64,000 nt of DNA from Actinopolyspora lacussalsi (GTDB lineage: Bacteria > Actinomycetota > Actinomycetes > Mycobacteriales > Pseudonocardiaceae), in assembly GCA_030803735.1 (NCBI GenBank), contig JAURUC010000001.1, positions 3,303,501 to 3,367,500 of the forward strand, read 5' to 3'. The notes below the pieces were generated by a model. The model did no database searches, was not told where the DNA came from, and worked only from the letters and a program-made list of their open reading frames with translations. A program made the translations under genes and the position numbers. Shown one piece after another: positions 42,487 through 52,367 of this stretch. Position 1 is the stretch's first letter; every line of letters begins with the position of its first letter.

Positions 42487-43641
42487 GTGCCACGGAACCG
42501 GATACGCGAGATCGCGGTACTTTGTACGCTCACCTTCGCGGCGCTGCCCGTCATGGGCGTGTCCTCGGTCGCCGAACCGGACACCACCGCCCCGAGGCAT
42601 TCGGACGCGAAACGACACCCGAAGGGGGACGAGACCATCCGGGTCTTCGGTCACCGGGGAGCACCGGGCCATCGCCCGGAACACACCCTCGCCTCCTACG
42701 AGCTGGCGGCGCGAATGGGCGCCGACTACATCGAGCCCGATCTCGTTCCCACCAAGGACGGGGTGCTCGTCGCCAGGCACGAGAACGAGATCAGCGGCAC
42801 CACCGACGTGGCCGAGCACCCCGAGTTCGCGGACCGCAGGACGACCAAGGTCATCGACGGGGAACGGGTGACCGGCTGGTTCACCGAGGACTTCACCCTG
42901 GCCGAACTCAAGACGCTGCGGGCGACCGAACGGCTCCCCGAGCTCAGGCAGCACAACACCGTCTTCGACGGCCGGTTCGAGATCCCCACTTTCCAGGAGA
43001 TCATCGATCTCGAGCGGGAACTGTCCCGCGAGCTGGGCAGGCGGATCGGAATCGCGCCGGAGATCAAGCATCCGAGCTACTTCGATTCCGTGGGACTGGG
43101 CATGGAGCCCGACGTGGTGCGGGCCCTCGACCGCAACGGGCTCAACCACCCGCACGCGAAGGTGGCGGTGCAGTCCTTCGAGGTCGGCAACCTGCGGTGG
43201 CTGGACCGGCGGTTGCGCGTCGATCTGGTGCAGCTGGTGTGGAGCAGCGGCGCGCCGCGCGACTTCGTCGAGAGCGGTGATCCGCGCGAGTACGCCGACA
43301 TGGTGACCCCTGCCGGACTGCGCGAGATGTCCGAGTACGCCGACTGGGTGGCACCGGTCACGACCATGATCCTGCCCGAGGACGAGAACGGTCGCCTCAC
43401 CGAGCCGACGAGCCTGGTGGCGCACGCCCACGAGGCAGGCCTGCGGGTGGTCACTTACACGGTGCGGGCCGAGAACGCCTTCCTGCCCGCGGAGTTCCGA
43501 AGCTCCGACGTGGACGGCGCCTACGGCGACGTGTTCGGCTTCCTCCGGAAGTTGTTCGCCGCGGGCGTGGATGCCGTGTTCGCCGATCAGCCCGATCTCG
43601 CCCACCACGCACGGGAGTCGTGGGGAACTCATCCGGCGTAG
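42487..43641 (+). CDS. Secreted glycerophosphodiester phosphodiesterase
   Basis: A 384-residue exported GDPD. A signal peptide covers about residues 1-28 ([20 protein letters not shown]). The TIM-barrel motifs follow: [14 protein letters not shown] (catalytic His), [19 protein letters not shown] (metal Glu/Asp and second His), and PEIKHPSYF. It resembles GlpQ and hydrolyses glycerophosphodiesters or teichoic-acid-like polymers outside the cell, giving glycerol-3-phosphate. GTG start after GGAGAGG. Confidence 0.93.
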   Translation: MPRNRIREIAVLCTLTFAALPVMGVSSVAEPDTTAPRHSDAKRHPKGDETIRVFGHRGAPGHRPEHTLASYELAARMGADYIEPDLVPTKDGVLVARHENEISGTTDVAEHPEFADRRTTKVIDGERVTGWFTEDFTLAELKTLRATERLPELRQHNTVFDGRFEIPTFQEIIDLERELSRELGRRIGIAPEIKHPSYFDSVGLGMEPDVVRALDRNGLNHPHAKVAVQSFEVGNLRWLDRRLRVDLVQLVWSSGAPRDFVESGDPREYADMVTPAGLREMSEYADWVAPVTTMILPEDENGRLTEPTSLVAHAHEAGLRVVTYTVRAENAFLPAEFRSSDVDGAYGDVFGFLRKLFAAGVDAVFADQPDLAHHARESWGTHPA

Positions 43642-43673
43642 TCGGTCGCTTGGCGGAACCTCCGGGGGCGCCG

Positions 43674-43687
43674 ATTTCGCGAGAAAT
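43674..43687. repeat. Dispersed palindrome, inverted copy
   Basis: ATTTCGCGAGAAAT, 38 bases before the palindrome of element D and in inverted orientation. The preceding TGGCGGAACCTCC is the reverse complement of the right end of the compound element, so this is a fragment of a second copy lying head to head with D. Confidence 0.7.
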
Positions 43688-43725
43688 CGACGCCCCCGCA
43701 CGGCGGTGCGACCCCAGTTCCGTCA

Positions 43726-43926
43726 ATTTCTCGCGAAATCGCCGGGCGGTGGGACGGCGCGGCGCCGAGCTCCCACCACTCCCGCGAGCCGAACTCCCAC
43801 CGCTTAAGCAATCGGCGCCGCCGCGGGTTCTCCGGTGCGGCTCTCGCGAGGAAGGCCCCGACGTGGCGTAGTGACTACCCGATGTCGGGCCTCCCCGGAG
43901 CGAGGGCCGTGCGCGAGGTTCCGTCA
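43726..43926 (+). repeat. Compound intergenic hairpin element, copy D
   Basis: Palindrome (43726-43739), 30-base spacer, two 24-bp-period repeats (43770, 43794), hairpin I GCGCCG/CGGTGC with a G-T wobble, hairpin II outer CGGCTCTCGC (43838-43847) with GCGAGGGCCG (43900-43909, one wobble), inner GGCCcCGAC (43854-43862) with GTCGGGCC (43884-43891, one bulge), tip GTAG-tga-CTAC. Ends 38 bases before the purA stop. Confidence 0.88.
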
Positions 43927-43963
43927 CCAGCACCGCCACGCAGACCAAGAACCAGGAAAGTAT

Positions 43964-45250
43964 CTATGCCATCTGGTGGCGCACGATGGTCTGATCCCGC
44001 CCGGGACCGACCCCGATCGCCGAGATCCGCGCCTGGGCGAGCTCCTCCAGCCGCTCGATGTAGGCACGGGCGTTGGCAGGCAGGTCCTCGAAGGTGCGCG
44101 CCCCGCTGATGTCCTCGCGCCAGCCGGGCATCTCCTCGTAGACCGGCACGGCGTGGTGCACACCGGTCTGGGTCATCGGCATCTCGGAGGTGCGCATCCC
44201 GTCCACGTCGTAGGCCACGCAGACCGGCACCGTCTCGAGTCCGGAGAGCACGTCCAGCTTGGTCAGGAAGTAGTCGGTGATGCCGTTGACCCTGGTCGCG
44301 TAACGCGCGATCACCGCGTCGAACCAGCCGGTGCGGCGGTCCCTGCCGGTGTTCACCCCGACCTCACCGCCGACCTTGCGCAGGTTCTCGCCCGCCTCGT
44401 CGGTGAGCTCGGTGGGGAACGGCCCCGCCCCGACACGGGTGGTGTAGGCCTTGATGATGCCGATCACCGAGTCGATCCTGCTCGGACCGATCCCCGCTCC
44501 GGCACAGGCACCACCGGCCGTGGGGTTGGAGGAGGTGACGAACGGGTAGGTGCCGTGGTCCACATCGAGCAGCGTGCCCTGCGACCCCTCCAGCAGCACC
44601 GTCTCGTTCCGGCTGAGTGCCTGGTCCAGCATCAGCTTCGTCTCCGCCACCCGGCCCGCGAACCGTTCGGCCTGCGCCAGCACCGTGTCGACGACCTCCT
44701 CGGGGTCCATCGCACGCCTGTTGTAGACCTTGACCAGCACCTGGTTCTTGTACTCCAGGGCGGCCTCGACCTTCTGCCGGAGGATCTTCTCGTCCAGCAC
44801 GTCCTGCGCCCGAACCCCGACCCGGGCGACCTTGTCCTGATAGCAGGGACCGATGCCCCGACCGGTGGTCCCGATGCGCTTCTTGCCGAGGTAACGCTCG
44901 GTGACCCGGTCCATCGCCACGTGGTAGGGCATCACCAGGTGCGCGTCGGCCGACAGCGAGAGCTTGGAGGTGTCCACGCCACGGGACTCCAGCCCGTCCA
45001 GCTCCTCCAGCAGGGCCTCCGGGCTGACCACCACACCGTTGCCGATGACGTTGTGCACCTCCGGGCTGAGGATCCCCGAGGGGATCAACTTCAGCGCGAA
45101 GTCCTGCCCGTCCGGCAAAACCACCGTGTGACCCGCGTTGTTGCCACCCTGGTAGCGGACAACCCACTGCGCCTGCTCACCGAGCAGGTCGGTCGCCTTA
45201 CCCTTTCCCTCGTCACCCCACTGGGCGCCGATCAACACGATTGCCGGCAT
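43964..45250 (-). CDS. purA: Adenylosuccinate synthetase
   Basis: A 428-residue GTP-dependent ligase making adenylosuccinate from IMP and Asp. The P-loop GDEGKGK is at 12-18, followed by [21 protein letters not shown], and the C-terminal guanine-binding [10 protein letters not shown]. The ATG with GGAG seven bases before is selected. Divergent from a conserved unknown gene; its 3' region carries hairpin element D. Confidence 0.97.
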   Translation of the reverse strand: MPAIVLIGAQWGDEGKGKATDLLGEQAQWVVRYQGGNNAGHTVVLPDGQDFALKLIPSGILSPEVHNVIGNGVVVSPEALLEELDGLESRGVDTSKLSLSADAHLVMPYHVAMDRVTERYLGKKRIGTTGRGIGPCYQDKVARVGVRAQDVLDEKILRQKVEAALEYKNQVLVKVYNRRAMDPEEVVDTVLAQAERFAGRVAETKLMLDQALSRNETVLLEGSQGTLLDVDHGTYPFVTSSNPTAGGACAGAGIGPSRIDSVIGIIKAYTTRVGAGPFPTELTDEAGENLRKVGGEVGVNTGRDRRTGWFDAVIARYATRVNGITDYFLTKLDVLSGLETVPVCVAYDVDGMRTSEMPMTQTGVHHAVPVYEEMPGWREDISGARTFEDLPANARAYIERLEELAQARISAIGVGPGRDQTIVRHQMA

Positions 45251-45395
45251 GTGAAACTCCAACCTGTCACTGGAGGCGGTCTGTGCAACTGGTAACGGCG
45301 GGTCATCGCTGTCGGTGGCCACGGGTGCGCCGCCACACCGAGGAAGGCCCGGCACCTGCGAATGCCGATCGATCAGGGTAAACCAGGAGCGTAAC

Positions 45396-46100
45396 GTGAC
45401 TACCACCGCACTATCCTGCGGAAACATCGAACGCGAAGCACGCCCGGCCCGTGCCGACGTGCGGTGGTTCGACCTACCGCCCCAGCCGTCACGCACCGAC
45501 GTGGACCCGATACTCCTCGAGGCCGAAGGCCGCGTGGTTGTGCACGGTACGGATGCGGATCTGGCCGCCGTGGTGCTGCGGCTGCTGCGTAAGAATCTAC
45601 TAGCGGAGCTGTCCGTGGGCTACGTCCCGGTCACCCGTTCGCCCGCGAGCTCGGTGTGGTCCCTCCCGGTCGGGGAGTTCGACACGGCGCTGGCGGCACC
45701 GGCGAGGGCCACTCCGCTGATCAGGGACGACTCCGGCGGTGTGCTGCTGGGGCGCGGCGCGATCACACCGATGACCGGTCAGGTGTACTGCGACGACCAG
45801 CGCATGCTGCACGGTTCGGCACGCTCGGTCGAGGTATTCCCCGATCCGGACGCGCCGCCGCTGAGCGAGCCCACCGACGACCCGCTCACCACCCAACCCG
45901 CACCGGTCACGACCGGCCTGGTGACCGTGGTGACCAGGCGGAAACTGCTGTGGCAGCGAAGCGAATCGGCACGTGGCCGCGCGATGCAGGCCAGTTTCGA
46001 GGAGACCACGGTCCATCGGGACGGGGTGGCGCATCCCCGGCCGCTGCACCGCTGTGCCTGGTACCGGCACACCCGGGACCTGCTGCTCGCCCGCCCGTGA
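45396..46100 (+). CDS. Conserved actinobacterial protein, unknown
   Basis: A 234-residue protein without signal or transmembrane segment. It has a central [31 protein letters not shown] element (in parts, near 50-80) and [20 protein letters not shown] near 125-145. The layout (acidic start, Val-rich strands, basic end) gives no family I can name with certainty. GTG start after CAGGAG. Divergent from purA, so it may share a promoter region with it. Confidence 0.75.
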   Translation: MTTTALSCGNIEREARPARADVRWFDLPPQPSRTDVDPILLEAEGRVVVHGTDADLAAVVLRLLRKNLLAELSVGYVPVTRSPASSVWSLPVGEFDTALAAPARATPLIRDDSGGVLLGRGAITPMTGQVYCDDQRMLHGSARSVEVFPDPDAPPLSEPTDDPLTTQPAPVTTGLVTVVTRRKLLWQRSESARGRAMQASFEETTVHRDGVAHPRPLHRCAWYRHTRDLLLARP

Positions 46101-46253
46101 CTCCCAGCACTCCACGCCGAAGACAATCATCGGACAGGGGATTGCGCGGTCCGGCTCGCCACCCGTATGCCGAGATCAGATACCTTCCGCACCTCACGAG
46201 TCCTCACACCCCACACGGCCGCCCCTCGGCCGGATTCGCCCTGGAGGCCAGTC

Positions 46254-46910
46254 ATGCCCGCCGGAAGAGCACTACGTACGGCGACAGCCGTGTTACCCGT
46301 CCTCGTCGCGTTGGGATGCGCCACCCTCACCCCGACGGAGGAAACCGAATCGAGCGCCGGGCCACCGGGCGCACCGGACACCGCGCGGGCGGAGGAAATG
46401 CTCGCCGACCTCCGAACCGCCCCGGAGGGTTCGATGGACGGGTACGACCGCGACGAGTTCCCGCATTGGGGCAAGGCCGAGGGCGAGAACTGCAACGTCC
46501 GGGAACGGGTGCTCATTCGCGACGGTGAGAACGTGCGAACCGGCTCGGACTGCTACCCCACCTCCGGGACCTGGGACAGCCCCTACGACGACGGCAGCTG
46601 GAGCGACCCCTCCGATCTGGACATAGATCACATGGTTCCGCTGGCCGCGGCCTGGCGCTCCGGGGCCTCCGACTGGACACAGCGGAAACGCGAACGGTTC
46701 GCCAACGACCTGTCCGGCCCGCAGCTGCTCGCCGTCACCGACAACGTCAACCAGTCCAAGGGTGACGACACCCCGGACGAGTGGCTACCGCCGGACGAGA
46801 GCTTCCACTGCGAGTACGTGAGGTCCTGGATCGGCACCAAGCACAACTGGGACCTGACCGTCACCGGAGCCGAGCGGACCACGCTGCGCGGTGTGCTGGA
46901 CGGCTGCTGA
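46254..46910 (+). CDS. Secreted HNH nuclease (DUF1524-like) lipoprotein
   Basis: A 218-residue exported protein: signal with lipobox VALGC (Cys near 22), an Asp/Glu-rich spacer, then a DUF1524/GmrSD-type HNH domain with DIDHMVPLAAAWRSGA (catalytic Asp-His, about 123-138), and LLAVTDNVNQSKGDD with a downstream EW-PP motif. Cys pairs (NCNVRER, DCYPTSG, HCEYVRS) fit disulfides outside the cell. Probably an extracellular DNase for nutrient uptake or competition. CTGGAGG precedes the ATG. Confidence 0.88.
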   Translation: MPAGRALRTATAVLPVLVALGCATLTPTEETESSAGPPGAPDTARAEEMLADLRTAPEGSMDGYDRDEFPHWGKAEGENCNVRERVLIRDGENVRTGSDCYPTSGTWDSPYDDGSWSDPSDLDIDHMVPLAAAWRSGASDWTQRKRERFANDLSGPQLLAVTDNVNQSKGDDTPDEWLPPDESFHCEYVRSWIGTKHNWDLTVTGAERTTLRGVLDGC

Positions 46911-47015
46911 TCGAAGCCTTCCGGTCGGGCTGTCGAGATGCTCGCTCGGAACCTCCCGGGGATCCCGCTCCGGAGACCTCCGGTGGCGAGAGAGCGGCCG
47001 TGGCGCGGGCGCGGG

Positions 47016-48173
47016 TCACTCCGGGGGGTCACTCCGGGACTGGTCGGAGGGGGTTTCGGCGGAATCGTCCCCGGAATCCGGGTGCAGCGAGGGCAGGCTG
47101 GCCAGCGCCTCGGAACGGCTCAGCCCCGTAGCCTGCAGCAGGTCCACCGTGATGGAACGGATCTGCAGCACCACCACCTGCATGGAGAAGTCCGTTTCGG
47201 ACACCAGTCGAACCGTGGTGCGGCGCGCGACCGAGCGGGCCGCTTCCCTGGTGCGCAACGGTTCCGAGCCGTCGGCGAGCTCGTCCCGCAGCAGCACCAC
47301 CACCCCGGCCAGTTCCTCCAACATGCCCGGCACCGGATCGGGGACCGGCTCCTCGTCGCGCAACGCGGCCAGCGCGCGGCGGGCGAGCACCCGGGTGTTC
47401 CGCAACGCGCGATCAACGGGAGTGGCGGCGGTCTGGTAGTGCTCCAGCTCCCCGCGGTTGCGCCAGCGGATCGGGGCATACCTGGCTATCTCGTCGCCGG
47501 TGGTCAGGGCGGAACGCAGTTCCTCGACCGAGCGATGGCTCTTGCGTGCGGCGACGAGCACGTCGGAGGCTGCGGCACTGTCCTCGCCCGCCATTGCGGC
47601 GGAGATGCCGCGCAGCGCGTCGGCCAACGAACCGAGCACCGTCCTGCCGTAGCGGTGGGCCACGGCGAGCGGGTTCTGCGGCAGCAGCGCGGCCACGATC
47701 AGACCGACCACACCGCCGATCGCGGCGTCGACCATGCGGTTGAGCCCACCCATCGTGGCGGGCGGCAGCAGGGTGGCGACGAGCACCGAGGACGAAGCCG
47801 CCTGCATGACGATCACGCCGCCCGCGTCCAGCAGCACGGCCGCGCTCATGGCAAGCGCCACCACCAGCGCGATCTGCCACGGCCCCGTCCCGATGACGGA
47901 GATCAGTACGTCGCCGATCCCCACACCGACGCTGACCCCCACGACCAGTTCGGCGGCGCGGCGCAGCCGCTGTCCCAACGAGATGCCGAGTGCGATCACA
48001 CCCGCTATCGGCGCGAAGAAGGGCTCGGGGTGGCCGACCACGTGCCGGGCGATCAACCAGGCGAGCCCGGCCGAGATCGCGCACTGCACGATCGGGATGC
48101 CGGTCCGCAGCAGACGCTGCGTTCGTCGGAGGAGTTCCTGGCGAAATCGCTGCACGCTGTCATTCTGCGACAA
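47016..48173 (-). CDS. FUSC-type aromatic acid exporter-like membrane protein
   Basis: A 385-residue integral membrane protein of the FUSC/aromatic acid exporter (ArAE) superfamily. Six hydrophobic helices lie in the first 170 residues, including FFAPIAGVIALGISLGQRLRRAAELVVGV (in parts) that defines the family, and a cytosolic helical domain of about 200 residues follows. The start is uncertain: TTG at 48173 or GTG at 48155, neither with a ribosome site. Function in export of aromatic or lipid-like compounds is inferred. Confidence 0.85.
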   Translation of the reverse strand: MSQNDSVQRFRQELLRRTQRLLRTGIPIVQCAISAGLAWLIARHVVGHPEPFFAPIAGVIALGISLGQRLRRAAELVVGVSVGVGIGDVLISVIGTGPWQIALVVALAMSAAVLLDAGGVIVMQAASSSVLVATLLPPATMGGLNRMVDAAIGGVVGLIVAALLPQNPLAVAHRYGRTVLGSLADALRGISAAMAGEDSAAASDVLVAARKSHRSVEELRSALTTGDEIARYAPIRWRNRGELEHYQTAATPVDRALRNTRVLARRALAALRDEEPVPDPVPGMLEELAGVVVLLRDELADGSEPLRTREAARSVARRTTVRLVSETDFSMQVVVLQIRSITVDLLQATGLSRSEALASLPSLHPDSGDDSAETPSDQSRSDPPE

Positions 48174-48378
48174 TCACGGCGCGTGATCCGGACAGCCCGG
48201 ACACGTTCCCGGCAAGAGCCCCTGGCGGAACCCGTTCGGGGGTCGGTCGCGGGCACACGAGTGGGCGGCCCAAACGTCCGGCCCGGCTGGTGAGCGGCTA
48301 CGGCAGGACGGAACCACTCCCCCGCGGGCACCGGCGTGACCGGCGGCCGGACCGCTCCCGCGGCCCGGCCCGCTCGGG

Positions 48379-48792
48379 TCAGATGCCGTTGGCCTCCAGG
48401 GATGCCGGATCACTGTCGGCGAGCAGTTGGCTGCAACGCTGGTACTCCTCGTCCTCGCCGATGTCCCGGGCCGCCTTCGCCAACATCGCCACGGAGCGCA
48501 GCACACCCTGGTTCGGACGGTGGTACCACGGGACGGGGCCGAATCCCTTCCAGCCCGCCTTGCGCAGCGCGTCCAGTCCCCGGTGGTAGCCGGTACGCGC
48601 GTAGGCGTAGGCGGCCACCGGGCTGTCGGACTCCAGGGCGAGCTCGGCGAGCCTGGCCCACGCGGCGCTGAAGGTGGGGTGTCGGGCCGCGACGTCGGCG
48701 GGGTCGTCACCCCGGTCCAGCTCCGCCTGCGCATCGCTGTCCTCGGGCAGCAGCGTCTCCGGTGGTTCCAGCAGGTTTCCTCGCGTCATCAT
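48379..48792 (-). CDS. DUF3151 domain protein
   Basis: A 137-residue soluble protein matching DUF3151, widespread in actinobacteria: NLLEPPETLLPED near the start, HPTFSAAWARLAELAL, AYAYARTGYHRGLDALRKAGWKG (in parts) with WYHRPNQGVLRSVAML, and a closing SDPASLEANGI. These are TPR-like helical pairs; no biochemical role is known. AGGATGAGACC precedes two adjacent ATG codons. Confidence 0.9.
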   Translation of the reverse strand: MMTRGNLLEPPETLLPEDSDAQAELDRGDDPADVAARHPTFSAAWARLAELALESDSPVAAYAYARTGYHRGLDALRKAGWKGFGPVPWYHRPNQGVLRSVAMLAKAARDIGEDEEYQRCSQLLADSDPASLEANGI

Positions 48793-49166
48793 GGTCTCAT
48801 CCTGCCAGCCGGATCGGGGAAGGTCGCCGGTCGCGGGCGCCGGTGCGCCGAACGCGGCACGACCGGAGGAGCCACACCGGTCCGGCGGTTGTGGGAGTCC
48901 GACTCCGGTGAACCACTGGCGCCGGTGGTGTTCGGTGCCGACCACGACCCGCCGCGTCCCACCTGTCCGACGACCGTTCCGCCCGGGCACGTTCCTGGCC
49001 GGAGGCGGCCCGGCCCGGGGTGTCCGAGGAGGTCGTCGCCCAGACCGAGTGGAGGGCTCGTCCTCGGCGACTCGACCGTCCGGCCCGGAGCACCTCGCGA
49101 CCAGCGGCTGTATCGAGGTCTTCCGCCGTCGCGGGCGGGATGACCTCGACACCTTCCACACAATCC
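48793..49166. other. Intergenic region, no gene seen
   Basis: About 370 bases between DUF3151 and a small membrane-protein gene. Open frames here are GC-bias noise. No repeat element or strong hairpin was found; it should contain the DUF3151 promoter. Confidence 0.4.
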
Positions 49167-49400
49167 CTACCGGGACGGGTTGTCGTACAACGGTGTCCGC
49201 CAGCCCAAGACGTAGAGCACCAGCTTGCACGCCAGATAGCAGAACAACAGCACTACCACAGGTGTGCTGCCCACTCCCGTGAAAAGGGCGACCAACCCGG
49301 CGATCGCCGCTGCCAATGCCAGCACCAGCGAAACCACGAAACCGGTCCAGCGAAAGGTCGACGATTCTTTGAGTCCATCCGTCTTCAATGGCATAGTCAC
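49167..49400 (-). CDS. Two-helix membrane protein, possible immunity protein
   Basis: A 77-residue protein with two transmembrane helices (about 17-40 and 45-65) and short polar ends. It begins four bases after the stop of the secreted protein gene, so the two are one transcript. Small two-helix proteins encoded directly after a secreted antibacterial peptide are often its immunity protein. That role is inference from arrangement; the sequence itself shows only the helices. GTG start. Confidence 0.72.
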   Translation of the reverse strand: MTMPLKTDGLKESSTFRWTGFVVSLVLALAAAIAGLVALFTGVGSTPVVVLLFCYLACKLVLYVLGWRTPLYDNPSR

Positions 49401-49404
49401 TCGA

Positions 49405-50109
49405 TCACCCGAAGGGATTGCAAACAGGAGTGGGAATTCCGCCCGTGACAGGCGCGGTCACTCCGACAAAGTACATGTACGTATAGCCGTCCTCGTGCGC
49501 ACACGCGTTGGCCTCGGCAACGATGACACCGGACGCTGCCTCAATAACGACAGCCCACGGGCCCGTAGCGATGGCTCCGACCAAGGCACCTACCCCGCCG
49601 GTCGCGTTGATCTTGTTCCGCACCCAGGAATCGAAGGCGACCTCCAGTCCGTACCAGTGCGCTTTCACGTAACCATGCCCTGTCGGCGCCCGAAGAAGTT
49701 CGCTATTCCTCCCTTCAGCAGAATCGGACGGGACAATGGTTCCATCCGGCCGAACTTCCGCTGCACCGTCAGCGATCAACTGGTTGATCTTACTCTGGTA
49801 ATCCCGGAGCTGCTCCATTTCCTTCCGAGGAAGATTCTTCTCGACCTCCTCGGGGACAGTCATCGTCACACCGTTTGAGTCGACGGACACGTATGGTTTG
49901 ACTCGATTGAGCGTATCACTGGAAACAAGCTGGCGTTGCTCCTGGCTGTCGCCTGCTCGAACAACCGCCCGAGCGGAAACACCTGAATTCACACCACTCG
50001 AGCGATCATCAGCACAAGCGACCGCACCAGACCCCACGAAAGCCACAATCCCTAAAGTTGCCGCGCCAATGTAGCGCGATGCCCCGATCGAGAACACCGC
50101 AGCACGCAT
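49405..50109 (-). CDS. Secreted protein, candidate bacteriocin-like
   Basis: A 234-residue exported protein: signal peptide (about 1-33, ending near AVACADD), a polar spacer to about 130, then GYVKAHWYGLEVAFDSWV, a Gly/Ala/Val-rich hydrophobic stretch (about 170-205), and a tail with two cysteines (ANACAHEDGYTYMYFVG, PVCNPFG). This arrangement is similar to secreted hypothetical proteins of Gram-positive bacteria in which a hydrophobic C terminus is bracketed by Trp and Cys, as in some bacteriocins. The DNA is less GC-rich than its surroundings. Excellent CGGAGGAAAGG site. Confidence 0.72.
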   Translation of the reverse strand: MRAAVFSIGASRYIGAATLGIVAFVGSGAVACADDRSSGVNSGVSARAVVRAGDSQEQRQLVSSDTLNRVKPYVSVDSNGVTMTVPEEVEKNLPRKEMEQLRDYQSKINQLIADGAAEVRPDGTIVPSDSAEGRNSELLRAPTGHGYVKAHWYGLEVAFDSWVRNKINATGGVGALVGAIATGPWAVVIEAASGVIVAEANACAHEDGYTYMYFVGVTAPVTGGIPTPVCNPFG

Positions 50110-50190
50110 CCTTTCCTCCGGAAAAAATTTAACCGAAACTCGATTCGGTCAAATCAAAAATTACCCATGCACACTTCTTTCGGTAAACCG
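50110..50190 (-). promoter_or_regulatory. AT-rich promoter with inverted repeats
   Basis: AT-rich upstream region of the secreted protein gene. It contains ACCGAA-N6-TTCGGT (50132-50149) and CGGTAAACCG (50181-50190), plausible operator halves sharing CGGT/ACCG. On the minus strand a TTGACC element precedes it. Regulator unknown. Confidence 0.45.
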
Positions 50191-51011
50191 TCACGCCAGC
50201 GACAAAAGACACAAGACAATCAACTCAGGAAAAATCCAGCAATTTGGATAACATTTTTATTATTCGCGAAAATTCGTGTTTTCGCGACACATCCAACTCT
50301 TTTTCACGTAGCAACAGAAAACGAACACTGACCCAATGACCTCACCTATGGGCGCCCCACGGGGACGGTCGCCGCAGGGTTCCGGGACGTAGTCGGCGAC
50401 GGGTCGCCCCGGCCCTCTGCAACGGGATCGCCAACCACAACGACATCCGGGGCGTGCTCCACCACTGATCCCGAAGTCGACTGATGAGCTCGGCCAGTTC
50501 AGTACGGTTGGAATGCGACTACCGGTATGACATCGACCGGCGATCGGTCAGCACGGCATCGTCCCCATAGCAGCCACGTGTACACGCGCCGTTGGAATGC
50601 ACCACCGAGTTCGAACGCATTCGGTCACGGTGAACTCACCGACATCAACGTGTGAGAGCTGGACACAACGGCGCAACGGTGTCCACGGGATGTTAGCGGA
50701 TATCTGTATCCGGATCTCCTGGATGCAGCGGAGGTAGCGACCCCATCCGCAGCGAGCCCCGCAAGAGGAGCGCGATCAACCAAGGGCTCTTCCACCGAGC
50801 TCCGGGGCAACAACAGCAACAGCGGCCGAATGAGGAGACGAGAGGCTGTGCGAGGTCTCGTGCTCCGGTCTCGGGGATCGGCCTGTTCGGTCCGAATCAT
50901 CGGTGTCATTCGACGCGCCCGACGTCGAAGCGGCCTCGTACTCGGCCCGGCCACCCCCGAGAGGCCTACACGGCTCCCGGGGACGACCGACCCGAGGAGC
51001 TCCAGCCGAGC
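50191..51011. other. Long intergenic region, AT-rich then GC-rich
   Basis: The AT-rich tract runs to about 50340, after which composition returns to the local norm. No reading frame with convincing codon bias, no repeat element and no tRNA were found. The AT-rich half and its sharp edge suggest that the secreted-protein cassette was acquired. The GC-rich half (50340-51011) may hold decayed coding sequence. Confidence 0.45.
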
Positions 51012-51293
51012 TCAGCCGAGCCAGCTCCCGGCGACCGCTTTCCACTCCCGAACGGTGGTCTCGGCCAGCACGCCCTCCTTGGCGTAGGGGTCCTCGGCCA
51101 GGATGCGGTCGAGTTCGGCACGGTCGGTGGTCTCGTAGACCAGCATCGCGCCGTCACCGTCGACGAACGGTCCACCGGCCAGCAGCACCCCTCGGTCCGA
51201 GAGGGCCTTGGAGTAGTCCCGGTGCTCCGGGCGTACCCGTTCGAGCAGTTCACGGTCCTCGCCGTATCGGATGTGCACGACGAAAGTGGCCAT
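51012..51293 (-). CDS. YciI-family protein
   Basis: A 93-residue YCII-related protein, a ferredoxin-like dimeric fold: TFVVHIRYGEDRELLERVRPEHRDYSK (in parts), GGPFVDGDGAMLVYE with the conserved Asp, DRILAEDPYAKEGVL, and a final VREW. The His-Asp pair typical of the family is present. Function unknown. The ATG with GGTGG just before is chosen. Divergent from an ECF sigma gene; YciI-like genes are commonly next to ECF sigma factors in actinomycetes. Confidence 0.92.
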   Translation of the reverse strand: MATFVVHIRYGEDRELLERVRPEHRDYSKALSDRGVLLAGGPFVDGDGAMLVYETTDRAELDRILAEDPYAKEGVLAETTVREWKAVAGSWLG

Positions 51294-51389
51294 TTCCACC
51301 CTTTCTGACGATGTGTTGGTCACAAGTTTCTTGCGGAGATTACCGGGTAAGCAGACGAACCGGGGGCTGAGCCGGTACCTTGCTGAATC

Positions 51390-51974
51390 GTGATCGGGGA
51401 CGGAACCAGCGGAGTGGAACGCTCGGTCGAGCGCACGCTCGGCCACCTACGTGCTCTGGACGGATCGGACGAACAGGACGATCAGCCCCAGGCACCAATG
51501 ACACTGGAGGACCTCTACCGCAACCAGCAGATGCGGATGGTGCGGCTCGCCATACTGCTCGTCGACGACCCGGCGACCGCCGAGGACGTGGTGCAGGAGG
51601 CGTTCACCGGGCTGTATCGCAACTGGTCGCAGCTGCGGGACTCCAAGGCCGCCGTGGGATACCTGCGCACGGCAGTGGTGAACGGCAGCCGATCGGTGCT
51701 GCGACGGCGCAAGACCGCACGCGAGTACCAGCCGCCGCACCAGCCCGACGCGCGTTCCGCCGAGTCACTGGCGATGCTCTCCAGCGAGCACCAGGCGATC
51801 GTGGCCGCGCTGGGACATCTGCCCCGGCGGCAGCGCGAGGTGCTGGTACTGCGCTACTACGGAAACATGTCGGAGGGCGAGATCGCCGAGGCGACCGGCG
51901 TGTCCAAGGGGACGGTGAAATCCACGGCCAGCCGGGCGCTCGAAGCGCTGCAGAAGCAGCTCGGCAACGCCTGA
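51390..51974 (+). CDS. ECF sigma factor, SigE-family, orphan
   Basis: A 194-residue ECF sigma factor: an acidic N-terminal extension of about 35 residues, region 2 (LYRNQQMRMVRLAILLVDD with DVVQEAFTGLYRNW) and region 4 HTH (LRYYGNMSEGEIAEATGVSKGTVKSTASR in parts). The GTG start appears leaderless; an internal ATG before LEDLYRNQQ is possible. No anti-sigma gene follows, in contrast to the other ECF locus at 36.5-37.7 kb. Confidence 0.93.
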   Translation: MIGDGTSGVERSVERTLGHLRALDGSDEQDDQPQAPMTLEDLYRNQQMRMVRLAILLVDDPATAEDVVQEAFTGLYRNWSQLRDSKAAVGYLRTAVVNGSRSVLRRRKTAREYQPPHQPDARSAESLAMLSSEHQAIVAALGHLPRRQREVLVLRYYGNMSEGEIAEATGVSKGTVKSTASRALEALQKQLGNA

Positions 51975-52241
51975 CCGGAAGTTCCGCACCTCGGCTCGCT
52001 CGACGACGTGAGCGGCGGAGCCTCCCGCAGGCTCTCACCCGCGGGTGTCCCGGTCTCGGGTGGCGTTCCGCACCACGTCGGGGCCGTCCCCCGCGGGAGC
52101 GTACGCGGACATCCGGGCCGCGTGCGTGGTTTCGGCCCTGATGCCGCCAGCTCGTCACGTTTCGTGTCAGCACGATCACCGGTTGAATCGATTCACTTCG
52201 CCGATTGCCCCGAAAGGGCGGCACACACCACGTCTCCGACA

Positions 52242-52257
52242 GGTGGTGTAGACCAAA
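52242..52257 (+). promoter_or_regulatory. DasR-type (dre) operator before nagA
   Basis: GGTGGTGTAGACCAAA has the inverted TGGT-GTAG-ACCA core of the GntR-family DasR responsive element. It lies 111 bases before nagA, whose orthologues are DasR targets, released by glucosamine-6-phosphate. The rest of the 51975-52367 gap holds a fragment with GGCGGAGCCTCCC like the tail of the compound elements, and no gene. Confidence 0.68.
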
Positions 52258-52367
52258 GTAGGGTCGATGTCGCAGGATCGGATTAGCAACCCGAAACATT
52301 CGCCCGGCAACACGGGGCGACTCCAGCGGCACCGACCGCAGCCGCTCCTGGAAGGAACGCCGAGACT

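Noticed and set aside
48140..48165. TTCCTGGCGAAATCGCTGC as another dispersed palindrome
   Set aside because: It is inside the coding sequence of the FUSC-type gene and lacks the second arm.
50340..50700. Possible decayed transposase or regulator between AT-rich tract and YciI gene
   Set aside because: No frame has consistent codon bias or a recognisable motif; it stays unassigned.
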